Positions 27,118-35,262 of a DNA stretch of 64,000 bases are shown here, one piece after another (position 1 is the first letter of the stretch; the number at the start of each line of letters is the position of its first letter). The notes below the pieces were generated by a model, which was not told the origin of the DNA, searched no databases, and was given only the letters and a program-made list of their open reading frames with translations. A program made the translations under genes and the position numbers. Origin of the DNA: Microbacterium foliorum (GTDB lineage Bacteria; Actinomycetota; Actinomycetes; Actinomycetales; Microbacteriaceae). The DNA lies in assembly GCF_006385575.1 (NCBI RefSeq), contig NZ_CP041040.1, positions 806,001 through 870,000 on the forward strand. The letters are read 5' to 3'.

Positions 27118-27947
27118 ATCCCCGCCCGTCCGCCATGTCGCGCCTCGGCACCGGCATCGCGATCGCCGCCGTCCTGATCTTCACGCTGTTCCCCGTGTAC
27201 TGGATGGTCTCCAGCGCCCTCGACGGCAAGGCCTCCAGCGGTGGGCAGTCGTTGCTCCCGCAGGAGTTCACGTTCGACAACTTCGCGTACGTGCTCACCG
27301 ACGGCGGCTTCGGCACCTATCTGCGCAACTCCGCGATCGTGGCCCTCGTCACGGTGCTCGTCAGTGCGCTCGTATGCCTGCTCGCGGCGGTCGCCGTCGC
27401 GCGCTTCCGCTTCAAGTTCCGCACCACCATCCTCATGATGATCCTCATCGTGCAGATGGTTCCGCTCGAGGCCCTCGTCATCCCGCTGTTCCTGCAGGTG
27501 AAGAGTCTGGGGCTGCTCAACAGCATCCTCGGTCTGATGGTCGTGTACGTCGCGCTCTCACTCGCCTTCGGAATCTGGATGCTGCGCGGATTCGTCGCCG
27601 CGGTTCCGGTCGAGCTCGAAGAGGCCGCGTACATCGACGGCGCCAGCTGGTGGCGGATGTTCCGCTCGATCCTGCTGCCGCTCGTGATGCCCGGCCTCGT
27701 GGCCACGAGCATCTTCAGCTTCATCACGGCGTGGAACGAGTTCATCTTCGCCATGACGATCCTCGGCAGCGCGACCGACCAGTACACGGTGTCGATCGGT
27801 CTGAAGTCGTTCTTCGGCCTGCACTCCAACGACTGGGGCAGCATCATGGCCGCGTCGACGATCATCACCATCCCCGTCATGATCTTCTTCGTGATCGTGC
27901 AGCGTCGCCTCTCGGCCGGCATGGTCGCCGGAGCGGTGAAGGGATGA
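27114..27947 (+). CDS. Sugar ABC transporter permease, MalG type
   Basis: A 277-residue permease with about six helices. The EAA loop VELEEAAYIDGASWWRMFRS docks the ATPase, and the C-terminal AWNEFIFAMTIL is typical of MalG-like partners. The GTG at 27114 overlaps the previous gene and has AGGAGGA at a five-base distance. It overlaps the GH3 gene by four bases, which ties uptake to hydrolysis of the imported compound in one transcript. Confidence 0.92.
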   Translation: MNPRPSAMSRLGTGIAIAAVLIFTLFPVYWMVSSALDGKASSGGQSLLPQEFTFDNFAYVLTDGGFGTYLRNSAIVALVTVLVSALVCLLAAVAVARFRFKFRTTILMMILIVQMVPLEALVIPLFLQVKSLGLLNSILGLMVVYVALSLAFGIWMLRGFVAAVPVELEEAAYIDGASWWRMFRSILLPLVMPGLVATSIFSFITAWNEFIFAMTILGSATDQYTVSIGLKSFFGLHSNDWGSIMAASTIITIPVMIFFVIVQRRLSAGMVAGAVKG

Positions 27948-29455
27948 CCGACGAGCTCAGGCGCCTCGCGAATGCGGTGCTCTGGCCGGGCTTCCTCGGC
28001 ACCGAGGCACCCGACTGGCTTCTCGCCGAGCTGCACGACGGCCTGGCGGGCGTGGTGTACTTCAGCCAGAACGTCGGCGACGGGCTGTCTGCCCTGAGCG
28101 ACGAGATCCTTCGCGCGAATCCCGACGCCCTGATCGGGATCGACGAGGAGGGCGGCAACGTCACGCGCCTCGAGTCCACGGCGGGGTCCACTCTCCCAGG
28201 GGCGGCCCAGCTCGGGATCGTCGACGATGTCGAGGCGACGAGGGATTCCGGTGCCGAGCTTGCTCGACGAGTCGCGGCGATCGGAGCCAACGTGGTGCTC
28301 GGGCCCGTCGCCGATGTGAACACGGATCCGCGAAACCCCGTGATCGGCGTCCGGTCCTTCGGCAGCGACGAAGAACTCGTGGCCCGACACGTGCAGGCGG
28401 CGGTCGACGGTCTGCAGAGCAATGCGGTCGCTGCGTGCGTCAAGCACTTCCCCGGACACGGCGACACGCATCTGGATTCGCACCACGCGCTGCCCGAGAT
28501 CTCGCTCGGCATCGAGGAGTTCGAGCGCGTGCACCTCGCGCCGTTCCGTGCTGCGATCGCCGCGGGGGTCGATGCCATCATGACCGCGCACATCGTCGTT
28601 CCCGCATGGGGGCACGAGCCGGCGACGCTGAATCCGCGCGTGCTCGGGATGCTGCGCGACTGGGGCTTCGACGGTGTCATCATCACGGACGCCCTCGACA
28701 TGGCGGCCATCCGCGAGACCGTCGGCATCGGCCAGGGCGCCGCACGTGCCCTCGCGGCCGGCGCCGATCTGCTGTGCATCGGCAACCCCACGAACCGGGG
28801 CGAAGCGACAGTCCCCGATCAGGACAGACGAGACTTCCTCGCCGCCCGCGACGGGATCCTCGCGGCCGTGAGCGACGGCTCGCTGCCGAGAGAACGACTC
28901 GCCGCTGCAGCCCAGCGGGTCACACGTCTGGTGGAGACCCTCCACGCCCGTGCCGCGACCGCGCCTCCCATCGACTACGACGGACCCGAGATCGTCCGAC
29001 GAGCGATCACCGGTGCGACAGCGGATGCCGAGGCGCTCGCGGTCGTCGACGCCCGCCGTCGTTCGACTCTCGCCGTCGACAGCGCCTCCGCGTATGTGGC
29101 TGAGACGCTCGCCGCCGACGGCCACCGCGTTCGTCTCGACGTCGCGCGCACGTCGATCGACGAGCAGGACGCGGTCCTCGAGCAAGCAGTTCTGGCCGAG
29201 GGCTTGACTGTCATCCTCCTGGATCGGCCTGACGCCGACGACGCGCAGCGCTCGCTGGTCGAGCGCGTCGCTGTGCGTGATCCCGAGGCGGTCGTGGTCA
29301 ACGTCGGGCTCGCGGCTCGGCGACCGCTGCCGCTTGCCGTCGTGGAGGTCGCGTCCGCGAGCAGGATCGGTGCCCAGGCCGCCAGAGATCGACTGACCGG
29401 CGGGCCCTCGCGCCGCGCCGATCAGACGCCCGGCAGCGCAGGTGGGGCCGACTGA
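27944..29455 (+). CDS. nagZ: GH3 beta-N-acetylglucosaminidase-like enzyme, NagZ type
   Basis: A 503-residue, two-domain glycoside hydrolase family 3 protein with no signal peptide, so cytoplasmic. The first about 330 residues hold the NagZ signature KHFPGHGDTHLDSH (167-180, with the His/Asp acid-base loop), the substrate-side DEEGGNVTRL (67-76), and the nucleophile Asp249 in ITDALDM. The C-terminal about 170 residues form the second GH3 domain absent from short Gram-negative NagZ. NagZ enzymes remove GlcNAc from muropeptides or chito-sugars; some two-domain actinobacterial relatives act as phosphorylases, which sequence alone cannot exclude. The start overlaps the permease by four bases. Confidence 0.87.
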   Translation: MTDELRRLANAVLWPGFLGTEAPDWLLAELHDGLAGVVYFSQNVGDGLSALSDEILRANPDALIGIDEEGGNVTRLESTAGSTLPGAAQLGIVDDVEATRDSGAELARRVAAIGANVVLGPVADVNTDPRNPVIGVRSFGSDEELVARHVQAAVDGLQSNAVAACVKHFPGHGDTHLDSHHALPEISLGIEEFERVHLAPFRAAIAAGVDAIMTAHIVVPAWGHEPATLNPRVLGMLRDWGFDGVIITDALDMAAIRETVGIGQGAARALAAGADLLCIGNPTNRGEATVPDQDRRDFLAARDGILAAVSDGSLPRERLAAAAQRVTRLVETLHARAATAPPIDYDGPEIVRRAITGATADAEALAVVDARRRSTLAVDSASAYVAETLAADGHRVRLDVARTSIDEQDAVLEQAVLAEGLTVILLDRPDADDAQRSLVERVAVRDPEAVVVNVGLAARRPLPLAVVEVASASRIGAQAARDRLTGGPSRRADQTPGSAGGAD

Positions 29456-29469
29456 GGCAGGATGACACC

Positions 29470-30336
29470 GTGGACGACGATGTTCTCGCGCTGGTGCGCC
29501 GATCCGTTCCTCGACTGAGTGCTGCAGAAGCACGGGTCGCGGAGACGATCCTCGGCGACCCCACGCTCGTCGTCGATCTCGCCATCAACGACCTCGCGCA
29601 GCTCTGTCACACGTCCCTGTCGACCGTGGCCCGATTCGCGCAGTCGCTCGGTTTCAGCGGATACCGCGAGCTGCGGGTCGCGGTCGCTCGCACGGTCACG
29701 CTCGCCCAGGCGCAGCGGGCGCGTTTCGGTCTCGACACCACGGCGATCGACCCTGACGACGAGCCGTCGGCGATCGCCGCGAAGCTCGCTGCTCAGGAGA
29801 TCGACGCGATCGAGAAGACGGCGCTCGGGCTCGATGCCGACGCACTCGACCGAGTCGCGAGAGCCGTCGTGGCGGCCCGCCACGTCGATCTGTTCGGCCA
29901 GGCGGCCTCGTCGTTGACCGCCCAGGACCTTCAGCAGAAGCTCGCGCGCATCGGCTGCTCGGTCGCGCACTCCGCCGATCCGCATCTCGCCCTCACGACG
30001 GCGTCGCTGCGCACCTCGGACGACGTCGTCATCGCCTTCTCTCATGGAGGAGAGACTCAGGAGGTCGTCCGCGCCGTCGAGATCGCCCGAGACGCCGGCG
30101 CGCTGTCCGTGGCGATCACGAGCGCCCCCGACTCGACGCTCGCGCTCGCGGCCGATATCGCGCTGATCACACATGCGCAGGAGTCGCCGTTCCGCATGGC
30201 GGCGATGTCGAGCCGCATCGCGCAGCTGGCACTGGTCGACATCCTCTTCGTGCGCGTCGTGCAGCACCGGGGCGAACCCGTGGTCATCCCGCTGCAGCTC
30301 ACGCACGACGCTGCGGCGTCCCGCCGCCATCGCTAG
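29470..30336 (+). CDS. RpiR-family regulator with SIS sugar-phosphate domain
   Basis: A 288-residue regulator. Residues 1-80 form the RpiR helix-turn-helix (LCHTSLSTVARFAQSLGFSGYRELRVAVAR). Residues 125-265 form a SIS domain with the sugar-phosphate loop AFSHGGETQEVV. Relatives such as MurR sense MurNAc-6-phosphate or other sugar phosphates. It is the last gene of the sugar importer/GH3 operon and likely controls it. GTG start, with CAGGAT six bases upstream, overlapping nothing. The effector is not known; a product of the GH3 enzyme after phosphorylation is a fair guess. Confidence 0.88.
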   Translation: MDDDVLALVRRSVPRLSAAEARVAETILGDPTLVVDLAINDLAQLCHTSLSTVARFAQSLGFSGYRELRVAVARTVTLAQAQRARFGLDTTAIDPDDEPSAIAAKLAAQEIDAIEKTALGLDADALDRVARAVVAARHVDLFGQAASSLTAQDLQQKLARIGCSVAHSADPHLALTTASLRTSDDVVIAFSHGGETQEVVRAVEIARDAGALSVAITSAPDSTLALAADIALITHAQESPFRMAAMSSRIAQLALVDILFVRVVQHRGEPVVIPLQLTHDAAASRRHR

Positions 30337-30409
30337 AAGCTGCCGCCGAGGCGCTCGTGCGATCGTCAGCGGGTGACTGCGATGTCAGGGGGAGCGGCGC
30401 CAGCGGCGA

Positions 30410-31330
30410 TCAGTCGATGTGATCGCGGGTGCTGGCCAGCGCTCTCGTTGCGATCCTGTGCGCGCGGGCGAGGCTGCCCGTGAGGGAGAGCCCGGTCAGC
30501 ACGCCGGCGAGGAACCCCGCGGCGAACGCGTCTCCCGCGCCGATGGATTCCACGACGGGGACGTCGAGCGACCTGCTGTCGGTGCGCTCCGCTCCGTCGA
30601 ACGCCACGGCGCCGTCGGGGCTCGTGGCGATCAGATACCTCGGCTCGGGGAACAGCTCGCGCAGACGATCCGGCTCGGCGGTGCCGAACACCGACTCCGC
30701 GTCGGGTCGAGTGCAGAACGCGATGTCGGCGCGACGGACGTAGTCCGAGATCAGTGCGCGCCCCTCATCTTCGCGTCCGCGCCAGAGTGCGGGGCGCCAG
30801 TTCACGTCGAAGCTGAGCAGTCGACCGTCGCGGGGCGCATCGAACAGGGCATCCTGCGCTGCGCGAGCGGAATCCGAGAGGGCGGGCGTGATTCCCGAGG
30901 TGTGCACCAGAGCTGCCTGAGCCAGAAGAGCGGATGCTGCGGGAGACTCGAAGGTCGCGGGCGACAGTGCCGCGGCCGCCGAACCCGAGCGGTAGTAGTG
31001 CATCGTCCCGTCGATGGAGCCGTCCGGGCGAGGTGACAGCTCTTTGACGTAGAGACCGGTGGGGGCCTCTACGTCGACGTCCACGGCCGAATCGTCGACC
31101 TCGTGCCTGCGCAGCTCGGACGTGAGGAACCGCCCGAAGCCGTCGTCACCCACGCGAGAGACGACAGCGGTGCGGATGCCCGCCGATGCCAGCGCGATCG
31201 CGGTGTTCCACTCCGCACCGGCGAGGGACCGATGGAAGGTGCGCACGTCTTCGAGGGGCGCGGCGGTGGCGGGGACGAAAGAGACGAGACCCTCGCCGAC
31301 GCAGACGGCGAGGGGATATGTGTCGGGCAC
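30410..31330 (-). CDS. PfkB-family sugar kinase
   Basis: A 306-residue ribokinase-fold kinase. It has the N-terminal Gly-rich segment AGAEWNTAIALASAG and the C-terminal ATP and catalytic motif ESIGAGDAFAAGFLAG, where the Asp of GAGD is the base. Its overall pattern is near 2-keto-3-deoxygluconate kinases, but substrate prediction in this family is unsafe. The GTG at 31330 is preceded by TAGCCT at seven bases on the minus strand, a leaderless pattern. It lies between the GH3/RpiR operon and the peptide importer and is divergent from the latter, so it may phosphorylate the sugar released in this region. Confidence 0.82.
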   Translation of the reverse strand: MPDTYPLAVCVGEGLVSFVPATAAPLEDVRTFHRSLAGAEWNTAIALASAGIRTAVVSRVGDDGFGRFLTSELRRHEVDDSAVDVDVEAPTGLYVKELSPRPDGSIDGTMHYYRSGSAAAALSPATFESPAASALLAQAALVHTSGITPALSDSARAAQDALFDAPRDGRLLSFDVNWRPALWRGREDEGRALISDYVRRADIAFCTRPDAESVFGTAEPDRLRELFPEPRYLIATSPDGAVAFDGAERTDSRSLDVPVVESIGAGDAFAAGFLAGVLTGLSLTGSLARAHRIATRALASTRDHID

Positions 31331-31379
31331 GTTCTGGAGGCTACCGGATCGACCCCGGCACCGGACATCCGTAACAGGA

Positions 31380-31424
31380 ATGCAACCTGGAGGTGTTTGC
31401 ATCGGTATGCGCACTGGGTAGCGT
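31380..31424 (+). promoter_or_regulatory. Promoter and inverted repeat before the peptide importer
   Basis: TTGCAT (31397-31402) and TAGCGT (31419-31424), 16 bases apart, form a likely promoter. A perfect inverted repeat ATGCAA-N11-TTGCAT (31380-31402) covers the -35, a good place for a repressor. The leader to the ATG is about 65 bases. Confidence 0.6.
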
Positions 31425-31497
31425 CGAGTCATCACCGTTCCGGATTCGACGATGTCTCCGGGATGCGCACAGCAGCGCTCGACAGGAAGGTCACACA

Positions 31498-33171
31498 ATG
31501 CACCACACAGTCATGCGTCGGCGAGGACTCCTCGCCGTCACCGGAGCCGCACTCGCGGCACTGGTCCTCTCCGGATGCGTCGCCAGCGAGCGCGGCGACG
31601 ACAGCGGAGAGGCTGCCGGAGATGTCGACGGCACTTTCGTGTTCGCCGCATCCTCCGACCCGGCCAGCCTCGACCCGGCATTCGCCCAGGACGGCGAGAG
31701 CTTCCGTGTCTCGCGGCAGATGTTCGAGGGCCTCGTGGGCACCGAGCCGGGCACGGCCGACCCGGCGCCGCTGCTCGCCGAGTCGTGGGAGTCGTCCGAA
31801 GACGGCATGAGTCACACCTTCACCCTGAAGGAAGACGTCACGTTCCACGACGGCACCCCGTTCAACGCCGAGGCAGTGTGCGCGAACTTCGACCGCTGGT
31901 ACAACTGGACCGGCCTCGCCGCATCAGAGGCGTTCGGCTACTACTACAACAAGCTCTTCAAGGGCTACGCCGACAGCCCGTCGGACGCCGTCTACAAGTC
32001 CTGCACCCCTGACGGCGACTACTCCGTCACCATCGACCTGAACAAGCCGTTCGCCGGCTTCGTCGCGTCGCTGTCGCTGCCGTCGTTCTCGATGCAGAGC
32101 CCTTCGGCGCTGCAGGAGTTCGGCGCCGACGACGTGAGCGGCTCCGCCGAGGCTCCTGTGCTTTCGGAGTACGCGATGGGTCACCCCGTCGGCACCGGCC
32201 CCTTCCAGTTCGACGAGTGGGCACCGGGCGAGCAGGTCACGCTCAAGGCGTACGGCGACTACTGGGGCGAGCCCGGCCAGATCGACGAGATCATCTTCCG
32301 CACCATCGACGACCCCACGGCTCGTCGTCAGGCGCTCGAGTCCGGTTCGATCGACGGCTACGACCTCGTCGGCCCCGCCGACACTCAGGCGCTCGAGGAC
32401 GACGGATTCACCATGGTGTCGCGTCCTCCGTTCACGATCCTGTACCTCGCGTTCAACCAGGCGATCCCCGAGCTGCAGGACCCGAAGGTCCGTGAGGCGC
32501 TCTCGTACGCGGTCGACAAGGACGCGCTGATCAGCCAGGTCCTGCCCGAGGGCACCGAGAAGGCGATCGAGTTCGTGCCCGACACCGTCAACGGCTACAA
32601 CCCCGATGTCACGACGTACGACTACGACCCCGAGAAGGCCAAGTCGCTGCTCGCAGAGGCCGGCTACGACGAGGCCAACCCGCTGAAGCTCACCTTCAAC
32701 TACCCGGTCAACGTCTCGCGTCCGTACATGCCGGACCCCGAGCAGATCTTCACGGTTCTCTCGTCGCAGCTCGCCGAGGTCGGCGTCGAGACCACCCCGG
32801 TCTCGGAGGAGTGGGTCGAGTACCTCGACCGCACGACGGGCACGGCCGACCACGGAATCCACCTGCTCGGCTGGACCGGCGACTACAACGACACCGACAA
32901 CTTCGTCGGAGTCTTCTTCGGACAGCAGAGCTCTGAGTGGGGCTTCGACAACCCCGAACTGTTCCAGAAGCTGAACGAGGCCCGTGGCGTCTCCAACCTC
33001 GAGGACCAGACGGCCCTCTACGAGGAGATCAACGAGATGGTCGCGCAGTTCATCCCCGGCGTCCCGCTCGCGCACCCGGCGCCGACTCTGGCGTTCGACC
33101 CGCGCGTCGAGAGCTACCCCGCCAGCCCGGTGAACGACGAGGTCTTCACGGACATCGTCCTCACCGAGTAG
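31498..33171 (+). CDS. Peptide ABC transporter substrate-binding lipoprotein, family 5
   Basis: A 557-residue DppA/OppA-type binding protein. The signal peptide ends in the lipobox LSGC (Cys27). The mature part shows typical family 5 segments: TFVFAASSDPASLDPAFAQD, HTFTLKEDVTFHDGTPFNAEAV, HPVGTGPFQFDEWAPGEQ and VREALSYAVDKDALI. The ATG at 31498 follows GGAAGG; a second Met five codons later is also possible. Ligand is an oligopeptide or possibly another solute of the family. It heads an operon with two permeases and a double ATPase; a hairpin after its stop may keep its expression higher than theirs. Confidence 0.93.
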   Translation: MHHTVMRRRGLLAVTGAALAALVLSGCVASERGDDSGEAAGDVDGTFVFAASSDPASLDPAFAQDGESFRVSRQMFEGLVGTEPGTADPAPLLAESWESSEDGMSHTFTLKEDVTFHDGTPFNAEAVCANFDRWYNWTGLAASEAFGYYYNKLFKGYADSPSDAVYKSCTPDGDYSVTIDLNKPFAGFVASLSLPSFSMQSPSALQEFGADDVSGSAEAPVLSEYAMGHPVGTGPFQFDEWAPGEQVTLKAYGDYWGEPGQIDEIIFRTIDDPTARRQALESGSIDGYDLVGPADTQALEDDGFTMVSRPPFTILYLAFNQAIPELQDPKVREALSYAVDKDALISQVLPEGTEKAIEFVPDTVNGYNPDVTTYDYDPEKAKSLLAEAGYDEANPLKLTFNYPVNVSRPYMPDPEQIFTVLSSQLAEVGVETTPVSEEWVEYLDRTTGTADHGIHLLGWTGDYNDTDNFVGVFFGQQSSEWGFDNPELFQKLNEARGVSNLEDQTALYEEINEMVAQFIPGVPLAHPAPTLAFDPRVESYPASPVNDEVFTDIVLTE

Positions 33172-33193
33172 GTCTGACCGACTGAGATGCCCA

Positions 33194-33226
33194 CCCGGGT
33201 CTCCGCGCTCGCCGCGGAGGCCCGGG
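33194..33226 (+). terminator. Intercistronic hairpin after the peptide-binding protein gene
   Basis: Fourteen-base arms with one G-U pair (CCCGGGTCTCCGCG and partner) and a 5-base loop, 32 bases upstream of the next start. It could act as a partial terminator or as a 3' mRNA stabiliser, making more binding protein than permease. Confidence 0.6.
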
Positions 33227-33257
33227 ACCGGCGTACCTTCTGATCAACGGAGACCTC

Positions 33258-34262
33258 TTGCTGCGCACCATCGGCAGGCGACTGCTTTTCCTCATTCCCA
33301 CACTGATCGGCCTCAGCATCCTGCTGTTCGCCTGGGTCAGGGCCCTGCCAGGCGGCCCGGCCGTCGCTCTTCTCGGCGAGAAGGCGACTCCGGACGCCAT
33401 CGCCAGAGTCAACGAACTCTACGGCTTCAACAAGCCGATCATCGAGCAGTACTTCATCTGGATCGGACGCCTGCTGCAGGGCGACTTCGGCACATCGATC
33501 CAGACCAACCGGCCCGTGACGGAGGAGTTCTTCCGTCGCTTCCCGGCCACGATCGAGCTGAGCGTCGTCGCGCTCATCTTCGCCATCGGCGTCGGCATCC
33601 CGCTCGGGTACTGGGCCGCGCGTCGTCACGGCAAGTTCACCGACCATGCATCGGTGGTTCTGAGCCTCATCGGCATCACCATCCCGGTGTTCTTCCTGGC
33701 CTTCATCCTGAAATACGTGTTCGCGGTGCAGCTCGGGTGGCTGCCGTCGGACGGGCGTCAGGATCCGCGGATAGATGCCACCCACCCGACGGGGTTCTAC
33801 GTCTGGGACGGCATCATCACCGGGGAGTTCGACGCCTCGTGGGATGCGCTCGTGCACCTGGTGCTCCCGGCACTCGCGCTCGGAACGATCCCGCTCGCGA
33901 TCATCGTCCGCATCACCAGGGCGAGCGTTCTGGAGGTTCAGAACGCCGACTATGTGCGCACCGGTCGGGCGAAGGGCGTCGGGTCGTCGACGCTGCGCAG
34001 TCGCTTCATCCTGCGCAACGCGATGCTGCCGGTGATCACGACCATCGGCCTGCAGACCGGGCTCCTGATCTCGGGGGCGGTGCTCACCGAGACGGTGTTC
34101 GCTTTCCCCGGCATCGGCTCCTTCCTCGCGAGGGCGATCTTCACTCGGGACTTCCCGGTGCTCCAGGGATTCATCATCTTCATCGCGATCGCCTACGCGC
34201 TGATCAACCTGGCGGTCGACGTGTCATACAGCTTCATCGATCCGAGAGTGCGGGTGCAGTGA
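33258..34262 (+). CDS. Peptide ABC transporter permease, DppB/OppB type
   Basis: A 334-residue permease. The start LLRTIGRRLLFLIPTLIGLS is the standard DppB N-terminus, so I accept the TTG at 33258, which has GGAG upstream. About six helices are present, with the coupling segment LEVQNADYVRTGRAKGVGSS and the C-terminal AYALINLAVDVSYSFIDPRVR typical of the family. It pairs with the DppC-type permease that follows after 34 bases. Confidence 0.92.
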   Translation: MLRTIGRRLLFLIPTLIGLSILLFAWVRALPGGPAVALLGEKATPDAIARVNELYGFNKPIIEQYFIWIGRLLQGDFGTSIQTNRPVTEEFFRRFPATIELSVVALIFAIGVGIPLGYWAARRHGKFTDHASVVLSLIGITIPVFFLAFILKYVFAVQLGWLPSDGRQDPRIDATHPTGFYVWDGIITGEFDASWDALVHLVLPALALGTIPLAIIVRITRASVLEVQNADYVRTGRAKGVGSSTLRSRFILRNAMLPVITTIGLQTGLLISGAVLTETVFAFPGIGSFLARAIFTRDFPVLQGFIIFIAIAYALINLAVDVSYSFIDPRVRVQ

Positions 34263-34296
34263 TGGCCCGTCTCGTTCTCCGAAAGGGGGTGGCGTC

Positions 34297-35262
34297 ATGA
34301 CCATCTCGCTCCCACCCGCACAAGGCCCCTCGGCAGCGAGCGGCTCGGTCGTCGACACCGTCGCCGTCAATCAGGCCGGCCTCAAGGAGGGGCCGGGCGG
34401 GTTCTGGCGCGACGTGTTCCGCCGCCTCCGTCGCAACCCCACCGCCTGGATCGGCGCCGGCATCGTCCTGGTGTTCATCCTGGTGTCCGTGCTCGCTCCG
34501 ATTCTCGCGCCGTACCCCGAGACCGCGCTCCCCGGAGCGAAGTACATCACTCCGACGAACATTCCAGGACCAGGGGAGCTGCCCGAGTTCCCTCTCGGCC
34601 TCGACCGCTTCGGCGGCGACGTGCTCTCCAAGCTCATCTGGGGTGCGCAGGCATCGCTGCTGATCGGTGTCATCTCCACCGCACTGGGTCTGGTCGGCGG
34701 AATGATCCTCGGGCTTCTCGCCGGCACCTTCGGCGGATGGGTCGATACGCTCATCATGCGCATCGTCGACATCATCCTCTCGGTGCCGAACCTGCTGCTT
34801 GCCGTCTCGATCGCCGCGATCCTGGGCCAGACGCCCTTCGCGGTGATGATCGCGATCGGTGCATCGCAGGTTCCGATCTTCGCGCGCCTGCTGCGCGCGT
34901 CGATGCTGCAGCAGCGATCGAGCGACTATGTGCTCTCGGCCCAGACACTGGGTCTCGGCCGTGGGCAGATCACGATGTCGCACGTGCTGCCCAACGCGAT
35001 CGGCCCGGTCATCGTGCAGGGCACGCTCACGCTCGCGACGGCTGTCATCGATGCGGCTGCACTGTCGTTCCTCGGTCTCGGCGGCGGTCGCCCCGAGACG
35101 GCCGAGTGGGGGCGCATGCTCACCTACGCGCAGGCAGAGCTCGCCATCGCGCCATGGCTGGCATTCCTACCTGGTATCTGCATCGCGGTCACCGCACTCG
35201 GCTTCACCCTGTTCGGTGAAGCTCTGCGCGAGGCCATGGACCCGAGGACGAGAGCACGATGA
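34297..35262 (+). CDS. Peptide ABC transporter permease, DppC/OppC type
   Basis: A 321-residue permease with an extended cytoplasmic N-terminus (about 50 residues) before the first helix. It then shows the family pattern LGLDRFGGDVLSKLIWGAQASLLIG, the coupling segment LQQRSSDYVLSAQTLGLGR and the C-terminal AWLAFLPGICIAVTALGFTLFGEALREAMDPR. The ATG has GGGGGT upstream. It overlaps the ATPase gene by four bases. Confidence 0.92.
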   Translation: MTISLPPAQGPSAASGSVVDTVAVNQAGLKEGPGGFWRDVFRRLRRNPTAWIGAGIVLVFILVSVLAPILAPYPETALPGAKYITPTNIPGPGELPEFPLGLDRFGGDVLSKLIWGAQASLLIGVISTALGLVGGMILGLLAGTFGGWVDTLIMRIVDIILSVPNLLLAVSIAAILGQTPFAVMIAIGASQVPIFARLLRASMLQQRSSDYVLSAQTLGLGRGQITMSHVLPNAIGPVIVQGTLTLATAVIDAAALSFLGLGGGRPETAEWGRMLTYAQAELAIAPWLAFLPGICIAVTALGFTLFGEALREAMDPRTRAR

